Part shown: in pieces, positions 7,493-15,629 of the stretch
How positions within the stretch are numbered: the stretch's first letter is position 1
How the letters are laid out: each line of letters starts with the position of its first letter
From: Anaerolineales bacterium
Lineage (GTDB): Bacteria; Chloroflexota; Anaerolineae; Anaerolineales; Villigracilaceae
Assembly (NCBI GenBank): GCA_015075725.1
Contig: JABTTV010000001.1
Coordinates: 1,178,001-1,242,000 of the forward strand
Direction of reading: 5' to 3'
Length of the DNA: 64,000 nt
Program-made: the position numbers and the translations under genes
Notes under the pieces: generated by a model
What the model was told of the DNA's origin: nothing
Databases searched by the model: none
Seen by the model: the letters and a program-made list of their open reading frames with translations, nothing else

Positions 7493-8902
7493 TTATCCGC
7501 GTTTATCTGTGGTTTTCAACGCCTTATCCAACGCCTGGTCCACCGAGCGGACTTCGATGATCTCGATTCCTTTCGGATATTCTTCGCCTTTGCGAATCGC
7601 TTTCGGGACGATGGCAGTTTTGAAACCAAGCTTCTGCGCCTCACGCAGACGCGCCACCATTTGCCCAGGCATACGCAATTCGCCCGCCAAGCCGATCTCG
7701 CCGATGAGAACAAGATTGGCTTGAATGGGAACATCCTTCCATGAAGAAGCAATGGCGGCGGCGACAGCCAAATCTGCGGCGGGTTCGTCGATCTGGATAC
7801 CGCCCACCACGTTGACGAAGACATCCTGCTCGGCAAGTTTTAACCCGACACGACGTGTGAGAACAGCCGTTATCAATAGCAGACGATTAAAGTCCACGCC
7901 GTTCGGGGTGCGGCGCGCATTGCCAAATTGAGTCGGCGAGGTTAATCCCTGCACTTCCACGAGAATGGGACGTGTGCCTTCCATCGTCACTGCAATGGCA
8001 GAACCTGCGGCATTGACCAAACGCTCCGCCAAAAATGCCTCGGATGGATTCAGTACTTCATTCAAGCCGCCTTCGCGCATTTCGAACACGCCCACTTCGG
8101 ATGTCGCGCCAAAGCGGTTCTTCACCGAGCGCAACAGACGATACGCTTGAAAACGATCTCCCTCCAAATACAAGACCGTATCCACGATATGCTCCAACAC
8201 ACGCGGACCGGCAATGGAACCTTCCTTCGTTACGTGACCGATCATGAAAACGGTCAAGCCGGTGGATTTCGCCAACTCGCGCAACTGCGACGAACATTCG
8301 CGCACCTGCGAAACCGAGCCCGCCGAAGAATCCAATTCAGCGAGATACGTGGTCTGGATGGAGTCAACGATCAACAGGTCCGGTTTTGATTCGCGGACGT
8401 GATTCAAAATGATCTCAAGGTTGGTCTCCGTCACCAACAGCAAATCCTTGGGCAAATCCTTCCCGCCGTTGAACAAACGTGAAGCGCGCATCTTGATCTG
8501 CCGTTCCGACTCTTCGCCCGAAACATACAGCACGCGCTGCACCTTCGCCATCTCCATCGCCATTTGCAGCATCAACGTGGATTTGCCGATGCCCGGGTCG
8601 CCGCCCACAAGTACGATGGAACCGGGGACGATGCCTCCGCCGAGGACGCGCGCAAACTCGCCGATGGGCAGGTGGACACGGTCTTCCGCCTCACCGCTGA
8701 CCTCGGAAATAGGACGCGGCTCCGAGCGGCCCGTCAGCCCGCGGACGTTGACCGCGCCTTTCTTCGCCACAGGCTCATCGTGGATGACTTCCTCCACCAT
8801 GCTGTCGAACGCTCCGCACTGCGGGCATTTGCCCATGTAGGATGCGGAGACTCGTCCGCATTGCTGGCAGACAAATCGGGTGTGGGTTTTGGTTTTTGCC
8901 AT
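7493..8902 (-). CDS. radA: DNA repair protein RadA
   Basis: 469 residues, normal length. Four-cysteine zinc finger at residues 12-29 (C12xxC15, C26xxC29), RecA-like ATPase core with Walker A GDPGIGKST at 101-109 (Lys107), the RadA-specific KNRFG motif near residue 260, and a LonC-like C-terminal domain. RadA drives branch migration of recombination intermediates. The frame is open upstream to 9022, but homology begins at MAKTKT, so the start is placed at 8902. Confidence 0.97.
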   Translation of the reverse strand: MAKTKTHTRFVCQQCGRVSASYMGKCPQCGAFDSMVEEVIHDEPVAKKGAVNVRGLTGRSEPRPISEVSGEAEDRVHLPIGEFARVLGGGIVPGSIVLVGGDPGIGKSTLMLQMAMEMAKVQRVLYVSGEESERQIKMRASRLFNGGKDLPKDLLLVTETNLEIILNHVRESKPDLLIVDSIQTTYLAELDSSAGSVSQVRECSSQLRELAKSTGLTVFMIGHVTKEGSIAGPRVLEHIVDTVLYLEGDRFQAYRLLRSVKNRFGATSEVGVFEMREGGLNEVLNPSEAFLAERLVNAAGSAIAVTMEGTRPILVEVQGLTSPTQFGNARRTPNGVDFNRLLLITAVLTRRVGLKLAEQDVFVNVVGGIQIDEPAADLAVAAAIASSWKDVPIQANLVLIGEIGLAGELRMPGQMVARLREAQKLGFKTAIVPKAIRKGEEYPKGIEIIEVRSVDQALDKALKTTDKRG

Positions 8903-8912
8903 AATTCCTCTC

Positions 8913-8939
8913 GTATGGGCGAGGTGACCTCGCCCATAC
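8913..8939. repeat. Palindromic repeat GTATGGGCGAGGT-n-ACCTCGCCCATAC
   Basis: Perfect 13-bp arms around a single central base, lying 11 bp upstream of radA. A second member with one different base pair lies at 10796-10822, also just upstream of a gene start. REP-like dispersed element. Confidence 0.7.
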
Positions 8940-8998
8940 AAATCATTGCGGTCAGTATAACAGAATTTTTGTTCTGTTTTGTCCCTGCTATACTGTAT

Positions 8999-9036
8999 GT
9001 CACGTTTGTAACGTGACGTCACGCTAAAAGCGTGAC
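8999..9036. repeat. Twin adjacent hairpins of the GTCACG(T/C)T family
   Basis: Two back-to-back perfect 8-bp stems: GTCACGTT (8999-9006) with AACGTGAC (9010-9017), and GTCACGCT (9018-9025) with AGCGTGAC (9029-9036), each with a 3-nt loop. They lie 20 bp before the DUF1304 start, so they may form structure in its leader or be a mobile REP-like pair. Confidence 0.6.
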
Positions 9037-9055
9037 CTACCCAAAGGAGAACCGC

Positions 9056-9403
9056 ATGAAACTCGTATCAGATATTCTTATCGTGATCGTTGCCCTCTTG
9101 CACTTTTTCTTTCTCTACCTCGAAATGTTCCTATGGGATAAGCCGCGCGGGATGAAGTCTTTTCGCATGACGGAGGAGCAAGCCAAGCAATCAAAGACAC
9201 TCGCCATGAATCAGGGACTATACAACGGCTTCCTCGCCGCCGGTCTGATATGGGGATTATTTGCAGACGACGCGGTGAAAATATTCTTTTTGAGTTGCGT
9301 CATCATCGCGGGGATTTTCGGCGCGTTCACAGTCAGCAAACGCATCTTTTACATTCAAGCCGTCCCCGCTATTTTGGCGTTGGTGATTTTTCTGGTGTTT
9401 TAG
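9056..9403 (+). CDS. DUF1304-family integral membrane protein
   Basis: 115 residues, four predicted membrane segments. The conserved LHFFFLYLEMFLW in helix 1, NQGLYNGFLAAGL in helix 2 and QAVPAILAL in helix 4 identify DUF1304, a small inner-membrane family of unknown role. AAAGGAG lies 5 nt before this ATG, so it is preferred over an upstream in-frame start at 9032. Confidence 0.85.
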   Translation: MKLVSDILIVIVALLHFFFLYLEMFLWDKPRGMKSFRMTEEQAKQSKTLAMNQGLYNGFLAAGLIWGLFADDAVKIFFLSCVIIAGIFGAFTVSKRIFYIQAVPAILALVIFLVF

Positions 9404-9439
9404 CAATTTTGGAAGGTATAATTCAAGGGTTCAAACATC

Positions 9440-9721
9440 ATGGAAGATACAGAATTCGAATGGGATAACGAAAAAGCGGAAAGCAACCTCAAGAAGCACG
9501 GCGTAAGTTTCGATGAGGCCGCCACGATTTTCAACGATCCGAACATCGCCACCATATTAGACCCGGACCATTCAGAACATGAAGAAAGATTTGTTTCCAT
9601 TGGCAGCTCTGTCATCGCCCGTTTGTTGACTGTAATCCACACGTTTCGCAAAACCCGAATTCGATTGATCAGCGCAAGAAAGGCTACGAAGGTCGAAAAG
9701 AAACGATATGAAAACTACTAA
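9440..9721 (+). CDS. BrnT-family toxin of a type II toxin-antitoxin system
   Basis: 93 residues. The BrnT hallmarks are present: EFEWDNEKAESNLKKHGVSF at the N-terminus, DEAATIFNDP, RFVSIG and the final IRLISARKAT block. BrnT is a RelE-fold ribonuclease that arrests translation. A TATAAT box lies at 9417-9422, 18 nt before the start. The stop overlaps the next gene by 14 nt, the usual toxin-first brnTA order. Confidence 0.85.
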   Translation: MEDTEFEWDNEKAESNLKKHGVSFDEAATIFNDPNIATILDPDHSEHEERFVSIGSSVIARLLTVIHTFRKTRIRLISARKATKVEKKRYENY

Positions 9722-10031
9722 GAAAAAGAAAAGCAAAGATATGCGCCTGGAATACGATTTCAGCAAAGCCGAGCGCGGCAAGTTTTACCGTCCGTTGAAC
9801 AAGGGCTATACAACCCGTGTCACAAAGCGAGATGGGAGCGTGGTTGTCAATCACTACGCTATTACGGCGGGAACGGTTGTGCTTGCGCCCGATGTGATGG
9901 AATATTTCCCCGACTCCGAATCGGTCAATGAAGCCTTGCGGACATTGATACGGTTGATGAACGCCAAGCCCGCCATTAAATACAGACAGAAAAAATCGGT
10001 TTCAATTCAGGTGGCTGAAGGAAAGAAATGA
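9708..10031 (+). CDS. Probable antitoxin partner of the BrnT-like toxin
   Basis: 107 residues, basic, with a lysine-rich start, MRLEYDFSKAERGKFY (a common antitoxin opening in brnTA-like loci) and a C-terminal half with VNEALRTLIRLM that could form the ribbon-helix-helix or dimerisation part. It overlaps the toxin gene by 14 nt. The protein is longer than classical BrnA and lacks its usual C-terminal sequence, so the identification rests mainly on position. Its end overlaps the convergent lipB gene by 25 bp. Confidence 0.65.
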   Translation: MKTTKKKKSKDMRLEYDFSKAERGKFYRPLNKGYTTRVTKRDGSVVVNHYAITAGTVVLAPDVMEYFPDSESVNEALRTLIRLMNAKPAIKYRQKKSVSIQVAEGKK

Positions 10032-10780
10032 AAAAAGGCGTCTTTTAACCTTGCCTTCACATCTTCCATCGTCGGCACAGGGTCGAGCAAATCTGCCAAT
10101 GAAACGACCGGCTCGGGCAAGCCGCAGGGGATGATACCGTTCCAGTAATCCATATCCGGGTTCACATTCAACGCAAAGCCATGGCGGGTCACACCGTTCA
10201 CATCCACTTTGACGCCGATGGCGGCGATCTTGGCGGGCTTCTTGCGGTCTTCAGGTGAGCAGCGCGGACAGCGCGAGTGAACGTCGGCTTGAACCCATAC
10301 GCCGGTCTTTCCGGGGATTTGTCCTGATGCGATTCCAAATTGCATTAATACCCCAACGAGCATTTCCTCTAGTTTGCGAATGTAGCCAACGTAATCAGAC
10401 CTGACAGGTGTATCGGCTGTAAACCTGACAGGTCTCCCAGCGGAATTCTCCAAATCAGACAATTCTTCGTGAGACCTGTCAGGTTTTATTGGGTTTAAGG
10501 GAATCAACGGATACCCCACCAACTGACCAGGTCCGTGATAGGTCACGTCGCCGCCGCGGTCCACCCAGTGAGTGGAGATCCCCTTTTCTTTTAGTTGAGT
10601 TTCATTCCAGAGTAAATTATCCGCGTTGCCCTTCCGCCCGAATGTGTAGACGTGCGGGTGTTCGAGCAAAAGCAAGGTCGGCGGACGTTTCCCTTCCGCG
10701 ATCTGCGCCGCATATTCGTCTTGCAGCTTCCAGGCAGATTCGTAATCGATCAAACCGAGGTCTTGGATTTCGATGTTCAT
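10007..10780 (-). CDS. lipB: Octanoyl-[acyl-carrier-protein]-protein transferase LipB, with an in-frame repeat insertion
   Basis: 257 residues. Catalytic features of LipB are visible: RGGDVTYHGPGQLVGYP (substrate loop) near residues 75-90, GVWV, and AAIGVK followed by HGFALNVNPD with the catalytic Cys further on in IIPCGL. The enzyme moves octanoyl from ACP to lipoyl domains. Residues about 98-128, between the GYPLIPL strand and the DYVGYIRKLEE helix, are extra compared with the family and are encoded by three copies of the ACCTGACAGGT palindrome. The site is a surface loop in known structures, so activity may be kept. Confidence 0.93.
   Translation of the reverse strand: MNIEIQDLGLIDYESAWKLQDEYAAQIAEGKRPPTLLLLEHPHVYTFGRKGNADNLLWNETQLKEKGISTHWVDRGGDVTYHGPGQLVGYPLIPLNPIKPDRSHEELSDLENSAGRPVRFTADTPVRSDYVGYIRKLEEMLVGVLMQFGIASGQIPGKTGVWVQADVHSRCPRCSPEDRKKPAKIAAIGVKVDVNGVTRHGFALNVNPDMDYWNGIIPCGLPEPVVSLADLLDPVPTMEDVKARLKDAFFHFFPSAT
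10397..10486. repeat. Cluster of three ACCTGACAGGT palindromic repeats inside lipB
   Basis: Copies at 10397-10409, 10421-10435 and 10472-10486 (the last in the other orientation) within 90 bp of coding sequence. The same core forms an intergenic hairpin at 12225-12257 and occurs in pyrC at 50142-50156. The reading frame of lipB is maintained. Confidence 0.75.
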
Positions 10781-10795
10781 ACCGATAATAAACCT

Positions 10796-10822
10796 GTAGG
10801 GGCGAGGTAACCTCGCCCCTAC
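10796..10822. repeat. Palindromic repeat GTAGGGGCGAGGT-n-ACCTCGCCCCTAC
   Basis: Perfect 13-bp arms with one central base, partly overlapping the end of the FAD oxidase gene. One base-pair variant of the element at 8913-8939. It lies between two minus-strand genes and could also serve as a weak transcript end. Confidence 0.65.
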
Positions 10823-12213
10823 CCAAAAATCCTTCTATATAGATCCGACTCCAGCAGCCCGTTCGGGTCACAGCGTTTCTTGAGGCGCTTGAATTTTTTC
10901 ACAGTCTCTTCACCGTAGAAGGCGAGCGCGGTTTCGGCGGTGGTTTCGCTGTTCTTGGCGAAGTAGAAACGTCCGCCATGTGCAAGGACGATTCTGTCGA
11001 ACTCGAAAAGCATCTCACGCATTTTGGCTTGGTTCGAGCGCGTTACTCTAAAATCCATCGCAAAGGAGAAGCCGTCCACGGCGTGGGTGAGCAGGAATCT
11101 ATCGGGGCGGTGGCGTTTGGTCACGCCGAGGTAGGAGGGCATACCGCGCTTCTTCGAGAGCGTGATGATCTCCGTCCATGCGGCTTCGGCGGTCTCTTTG
11201 GGCAGAAAAGACTGGTATTGGATCAACCCGCCGCGCCCATAGGAAAGTTCCCAGTTCGGCACATAATCCAAAAGGAAGTGAAACGCCGCATGCGCCTGGC
11301 GGAAGGTGTGAGTCCGCAATGACGCGGCATACTTCGCCAGGTTCACCAGCGACCAGCCCAAATTATTCGCAAACGGTTTCATGAAGTGATAAAGAAGGGA
11401 TTTTGGAAAGACGCCGAAGATATAGGGCGGCAAAATTTGGTTCTTCAACTTCATTGACTCGCCCGGATTCTTATCCTCACCTTCGTGCAAATATCGCGCG
11501 GCATGGATCTGTCCGCGCCCAAGTGAACGCCCGCCTGCAAACGTATCGAGCCAGCCGACGATGTAATCGTTGTTCGGCGCGCCGTCATGCAATGCGGAAA
11601 GGTGTCGGCTGAGATTCGGCACAGGGAACGCATCCACGGTCAAAAGTCCGGAATGGAGGCGTTTCATCTGCATGGTCACAGAAGTGAAGATGCCGAGCAA
11701 CCCGTATCCGCTGATCATCGCGTGGAAAAGGTCCGCGTTGAATTTTGGGGAACAGGTCACCTCCGCGCCGGTGGGCAGGATCGCTGTGAACTCAATGACG
11801 TGTTCGCCGAACGTGCCCATTTTGAAATTGTTTTTACCGTGAATGTTCGCCGATAAACAACCGCCCAGCGTCGTTTTCATCGTCCCGGAGACGACGGGGG
11901 GCCACCAGCCGTCGGGTTCGACTTTCTGCCAGAGCTGCTCGAGCGTGACGCCGGACTCGGCTCGCACCACGCCGGTTGTGGGATTCCAAGACTGGATCAG
12001 ATTCATCGCCGACATATCCAGCACGATGCCGCCGCCGTTGAGCGCGGCGTCGTTGTAACTGCGCCCCGCTCCGCGCGCGGTGACGGTGAGCCCGTGTTTT
12101 TTGGCAAGCTCGAACGCGGAAAGGATATCGTCGGCAGTGCGCGCCTGGATGTGATACCCGGGCGCGTTCAATGAATGACCGAAGTTGTCGAATTGTTTGA
12201 ATGTATTGAACAT
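10819..12213 (-). CDS. FAD-binding oxidoreductase, DprE1-like (VAO/PCMH family)
   Basis: 464 residues. PCMH-type FAD domain: ARGAGRSYNDAALNGGGIVL near residues 47-66, the GCLSANIHGKNN segment at about 118-129, GYGLLGIF, and a C-terminal ALO-like domain. Sequence style and length match DprE1 and sugar-lactone oxidases. An SDR gene resembling DprE2 lies immediately upstream, a pairing that in actinobacteria epimerises decaprenyl-phosphoryl ribose to arabinose. Whether that polyprenyl sugar is made here is unknown, so the substrate assignment is an inference. Confidence 0.75.
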   Translation of the reverse strand: MFNTFKQFDNFGHSLNAPGYHIQARTADDILSAFELAKKHGLTVTARGAGRSYNDAALNGGGIVLDMSAMNLIQSWNPTTGVVRAESGVTLEQLWQKVEPDGWWPPVVSGTMKTTLGGCLSANIHGKNNFKMGTFGEHVIEFTAILPTGAEVTCSPKFNADLFHAMISGYGLLGIFTSVTMQMKRLHSGLLTVDAFPVPNLSRHLSALHDGAPNNDYIVGWLDTFAGGRSLGRGQIHAARYLHEGEDKNPGESMKLKNQILPPYIFGVFPKSLLYHFMKPFANNLGWSLVNLAKYAASLRTHTFRQAHAAFHFLLDYVPNWELSYGRGGLIQYQSFLPKETAEAAWTEIITLSKKRGMPSYLGVTKRHRPDRFLLTHAVDGFSFAMDFRVTRSNQAKMREMLFEFDRIVLAHGGRFYFAKNSETTAETALAFYGEETVKKFKRLKKRCDPNGLLESDLYRRIFG

Positions 12214-12224
12214 GGTTGTTCATG

Positions 12225-12257
12225 AAACCTGACAGGTGTTGAAGACCTGTCAGGTTT
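12225..12257. repeat. Intergenic hairpin of the ACCTGACAGGT family
   Basis: AAACCTGACAGGT and its perfect complement (13-bp stem, 7-nt loop) between the SDR and DprE1-like genes. Transcription of the pair must pass it, so it may modulate read-through, but it is primarily a dispersed repeat. Confidence 0.65.
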
Positions 12258-12262
12258 TATCG

Positions 12263-13075
12263 TTAGAAAGACATCCGCCTGAAAATGAAAGATGGAATAT
12301 GCCGGATGACGAACATGATATACGACCAGAAGAAAGGCGTATAAACGGTTTGCCTCCGCCTGCGCATGGCTTTGTAGATGTCATCCGCCGCTTTTTCGGC
12401 AGGGATGGCAAAGGGGGTTGGTCCAACCGCGGCTTTGAGCATTTCCGTTTTGACAAACCCCGGTTTGACGGTCAGCACATTCACGCCGTGGCGTGTCAAC
12501 CGGTTGCGCAGCGCTTCGAGATATACATGCAAGCCGCCCTTTGAAGTGTTATAGCCGGGGTTGCCCACCCGTCCGCGGTCGCCTGCGACGGAACCGATTC
12601 CGACGATCTGCCCGGTTTTTGCGTTTTGGAACATTTCGGCGACCGGTGTGAGCCACGCCATCGCGCCGATGAGGTTGGTCTCCACCATCTGACGGTCGTT
12701 CTCGAAATTGTATTTATCCATTCCGCCGGGCGGATAGTTCACCCCCGCAAGGAAGATGACGACATCCAACCCGCCCATGTCGGCGACGATCCGGCGAAGC
12801 AAAGCCGGAACTTCCTTGTATTTGGTCACGTCATGGGGATATGCCAGCGCGCGCATCCCGCCGTTCGTGTTGATCTCCGCGCACAAGGCGTTCAGCTTTT
12901 CCTTCTGGCGGGCCACCAACGCCACTGAATATCCCTCCCCGGCAAGTTTCCGGGAAAGAGCCGCGCCCATCCCCTCCGAAGCGCCGATCACCAGAGCGCG
13001 GCGGCGGGCACTGAGAGGCGTGGCGGGAGCAGGCTTCCCCCGCGCTGCATCGACGGATTTGGATGAATCAGACAC
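12263..13075 (-). CDS. SDR-family NAD(P)-dependent oxidoreductase, DprE2-like
   Basis: 270 residues. Nucleotide motif GASEGMGAA near residues 32-40, catalytic Ser in IGSVAGDRGR and Tyr/Lys in GYNTSKGG, then a hydrophobic C-terminus with RHIPSFIFRR. The SVAGDRGR-x-YNTSK spacing and the membrane-seeking tail resemble DprE2 and 3-ketodihydrosphingosine reductase. It is upstream of the DprE1-like oxidase in the same direction with a 49-bp gap, supporting a two-step oxidation/reduction of one substrate. A 30-nt leader follows a TAGAAT box. Confidence 0.8.
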   Translation of the reverse strand: MSDSSKSVDAARGKPAPATPLSARRRALVIGASEGMGAALSRKLAGEGYSVALVARQKEKLNALCAEINTNGGMRALAYPHDVTKYKEVPALLRRIVADMGGLDVVIFLAGVNYPPGGMDKYNFENDRQMVETNLIGAMAWLTPVAEMFQNAKTGQIVGIGSVAGDRGRVGNPGYNTSKGGLHVYLEALRNRLTRHGVNVLTVKPGFVKTEMLKAAVGPTPFAIPAEKAADDIYKAMRRRRQTVYTPFFWSYIMFVIRHIPSFIFRRMSF

Positions 13076-13151
13076 ATGAACCTCAATGAAAACGAATTAA
13101 AGTCATTCTAACACAGACCATATTCGGCGCTCGCCATCGAGATTGAAAGTG

Positions 13152-13157
13152 TATAAT
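13152..13157 (+). promoter_or_regulatory. -10 box TATAAT upstream of the GGDEF protein gene
   Basis: TATAAT with an expected start near 13164. This makes the ATG at 13176 the first good start codon and excludes a TTG at 13143. No convincing -35 is seen. Confidence 0.5.
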
Positions 13158-13175
13158 AGCCCAAAGGGCTCGTGT

Positions 13176-14471
13176 ATGCCATTCCTGGATGTATCACTTA
13201 ACGAAATGGACGGAAATCAGAAAAAAAACGAGACGGTTTTCTCACGCGCGTGGGAGATCATTTCTCACGATAATTCCATCCCGCCCGAGGAAAAGAAAGC
13301 CATCCTGAAGTTGATCCAGGTCCTGATCGAGGCGCGCGAACGATTCCCCGATCCGCAGAAAACCGAAGGCGATAACGTCAAGCCGATCACACAGGAGATC
13401 ATCTCGAAACATTCGCTGATGTCCACCGTCAAACATCAGGCGGACGAACTGGATGCGCTTCAGCGCATCAGCCTCAACCTGACCTCGAACCTGGACCTGC
13501 AAAAAGTGCTGGATGCCATGGTGACGGAAGCCATAAACCTGGTCAAAAACGCGCACGCGGTGCATTTCTACCTGTTCGATCGCGGCGCACTCGAATTCGG
13601 CGCATCCCTGAACGTCAATGGGGAAAGAAATAAACCCATTTCCACACCGCGCAAGGAAGGGCTGACCCATTCCGTCGTCAAGACGGGCAAACCGATCATC
13701 GTCGAAGATATATCCACCCATCCAATCTACAAAGACAGGCCGGCTGGCTGGGCAGGTTCGATCATCGGCATCCCGCTCAAATTCAAAGATGAGATCCTGG
13801 GTGTCATGAACTTGTCACGGACCGTAACGGGCAGGTTTTCCCGTTCAGAATTGCGTTTGATCAATCTGCTGGCGGACCAGGCGGCGGTGGCGATCTACAA
13901 TGCCCGCCTCTATAAGCGCCTGAGTCAAATGGCGAACACCGACAGCGTAACCGGGCTCCCCAACCGCCGCGCCCTGGACGAGCGCCTGCAGGAAGAGTGG
14001 CGGCTTGCCCAACAGACCGGTTTGCCCTTCACGGTGGTGATGATGGACCTGGACGGTTTCAAGGGGGTGAACGATAATTTCGGTCATAATGTGGGCGACG
14101 AATTGCTTTATTCCCTTTTCAACTTCCTCGCCCAACGCATGCGCAGTTCCGATTTCCTGGCGCGATACGGAGGCGACGAACTGACTCTGGTCATGCGGAG
14201 CACGGACATCGAGGCGGCACAAACGGTCACAAGGAAAGTGATCGAATTGATGAGCGAATACCGCTTCCCGTTCCCAACGGGTAAGGAAATCAAACTGGGC
14301 ATTACGGCGGGCATTGCCGTGTATCCGACTCACGCGCTTAATCCAAGCGACCTGCTCCGCGCCGCAGATTCGGCTTTATACCACGCCAAGAAATACAACC
14401 GGGGTCAGTTTACCCTTGCCAAGGGCGTCACAGGAAAGTTAAATCCGCTCAAGGCCAAGGAAACGGCATAA
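13176..14471 (+). CDS. GAF-GGDEF protein, probable diguanylate cyclase
   Basis: 431 residues. A coiled N-terminal helix region, a GAF domain at about 90-240 with the family ending LINLLADQAAVAIYNARLY, then a GGDEF domain from about 255. The active half-site reads GGDEL (332-336): the metal and catalytic acidic residues are kept, but the last Phe is Leu. An RxxD inhibitory I-site lies 5 residues before it (RSSD). It would make c-di-GMP in the cytosol under control of a small GAF ligand; activity with the Leu variant is likely but unproven. Start chosen by the TATAAT at 13152. Confidence 0.88.
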   Translation: MPFLDVSLNEMDGNQKKNETVFSRAWEIISHDNSIPPEEKKAILKLIQVLIEARERFPDPQKTEGDNVKPITQEIISKHSLMSTVKHQADELDALQRISLNLTSNLDLQKVLDAMVTEAINLVKNAHAVHFYLFDRGALEFGASLNVNGERNKPISTPRKEGLTHSVVKTGKPIIVEDISTHPIYKDRPAGWAGSIIGIPLKFKDEILGVMNLSRTVTGRFSRSELRLINLLADQAAVAIYNARLYKRLSQMANTDSVTGLPNRRALDERLQEEWRLAQQTGLPFTVVMMDLDGFKGVNDNFGHNVGDELLYSLFNFLAQRMRSSDFLARYGGDELTLVMRSTDIEAAQTVTRKVIELMSEYRFPFPTGKEIKLGITAGIAVYPTHALNPSDLLRAADSALYHAKKYNRGQFTLAKGVTGKLNPLKAKETA

Positions 14472-14537
14472 GTTTTTTTGGGGAAACAAAGCCCCAAAGC
14501 CGGGGTTATATCCATAAACAAGTTCAGGAGAACGCCG

Positions 14538-15461
14538 ATGCCCCGCAAAGTCAAGTTGATTCTCAATCCCATGGCAGACATGGGCCGCGCCTGGAAGACC
14601 GCCAACGACCTGCGCCCCATTGCGCAGGAATTCAAGGGCGAACTCACCTGGAGCGGGACGGTCTATCCCACACACGCCATCGAATTGGCAAAACAAGCCG
14701 CAGAGGAAGGGTGCGACATGGTCATCGCCATGGGCGGGGATGGTACGGTGCATGAGGTGACGAATGGCCTGATGCAGGTCCCAGTGGAGAAACGACCCGT
14801 GATGGGCGTCGTCCCCATCGGCTCAGGCAACGACTTTGCCTATTCCATCGGCATCACACAAAAAGCCGACCATGCGCTTGCGCATGCCCTCAAAGCGGAA
14901 GTCGTCAAACCCGTGGACATTGGCTTGATGACCGACGAGCACGGACGCAGGGAATATTTCGACAACACGCTCGGCATCGGTTTCGACGCGGTCGTGACCA
15001 TCCGCTCGCATAAACTGCCCGTCGTCAAAGGCTTTCTGATGTACCTCACGGCAGTCATCCAGACCATCCTCCTCAACCACAACCCGGCGCGCATGCATGT
15101 CGAAGCAGACAGCGGGAACTGGGACGACGAACTGCTCATGCTCACGCTGTGCAACGGTCCGCGCGAAGGCGGCGGCTTCATGCTCTCTCCCGATTCAAAG
15201 AACGACGACGGCAAAATGGAAAGCGTTGCCGTCACCAGGGTTTCGCGTGCCATGATGTTCCGCCTCGTGCCCGAGTTCATGAGCGGAACGCACATGCGCT
15301 TCAAACAGATTCGCATGGGCGAATTCAAAAAAATGTCCATCACCTCGAGCCTGCCGCTCTACATCCATGCCGACGGGGAGATCTTCACCAGTTTCGGAAG
15401 CAACCTCAAAAAGGCAAGTTTCGAAATATTGCCCCAAGCCCTGAGAGTGGTTCACGGTTAA
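14538..15461 (+). CDS. Diacylglycerol/sphingosine kinase family lipid kinase (DgkB/YegS type)
   Basis: 307 residues. Nucleotide-binding MGGDGTVHEV at about residues 70-79 and the downstream PIGSGNDFA motif define the DAGK catalytic domain; the C-terminal half is the beta-sandwich lid. Such enzymes phosphorylate diacylglycerol or related lipids at the membrane surface using ATP. AGGAG 7 nt upstream supports this ATG over the in-frame one at 14478. It follows the GGDEF gene by 66 bp and is probably co-transcribed. Confidence 0.92.
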   Translation: MPRKVKLILNPMADMGRAWKTANDLRPIAQEFKGELTWSGTVYPTHAIELAKQAAEEGCDMVIAMGGDGTVHEVTNGLMQVPVEKRPVMGVVPIGSGNDFAYSIGITQKADHALAHALKAEVVKPVDIGLMTDEHGRREYFDNTLGIGFDAVVTIRSHKLPVVKGFLMYLTAVIQTILLNHNPARMHVEADSGNWDDELLMLTLCNGPREGGGFMLSPDSKNDDGKMESVAVTRVSRAMMFRLVPEFMSGTHMRFKQIRMGEFKKMSITSSLPLYIHADGEIFTSFGSNLKKASFEILPQALRVVHG

Positions 15462-15492
15462 ATAAAAAACATAATCAACCCCGAATTTAATT

Positions 15493-15570
15493 TGGGACGC
15501 GGACGAGCGCAGATTTACGCGGAAAAGGTATTAAAAATCCGCGTATTCAGCGATTATCAGCGTCCCATTT
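15493..15570. repeat. Degenerate GACGCGGA/CGCGGATTT intergenic repeat
   Basis: Inverted and direct copies of GGGACGCGG, GATTTACGCGG and ATCCGCGTATT, related to the text at 7437-7492. No gene is seen in this 168-bp intergenic gap. Confidence 0.5.
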
Positions 15571-15586
15571 GTTCTTTATAAACGAA

Positions 15587-15626
15587 CTCACCCACGAAAC
15601 CTTAATTTCGGGGTGGGTTTTGTGAG
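15587..15626 (+). terminator. Imperfect hairpin between convergent genes
   Basis: CTCAC...GTGAG outer pairs with an inner CCACGAAA/TTTCGGGGTGG stem, followed by GTTTTG. It lies between the lipid kinase stop and the convergent membrane gene, a suitable place for a terminator, but the stem is bulged. Confidence 0.45.
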
Positions 15627-15629
15627 TGG

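Noticed and set aside
8903..9022. N-terminal extension of RadA
   Set aside because: RadA homology begins at MAKTKT; the extension crosses the palindromic repeat 8913-8939.
13143..13175. TTG start for the GGDEF protein
   Set aside because: It lies upstream of and across the TATAAT box, so it would not be transcribed.
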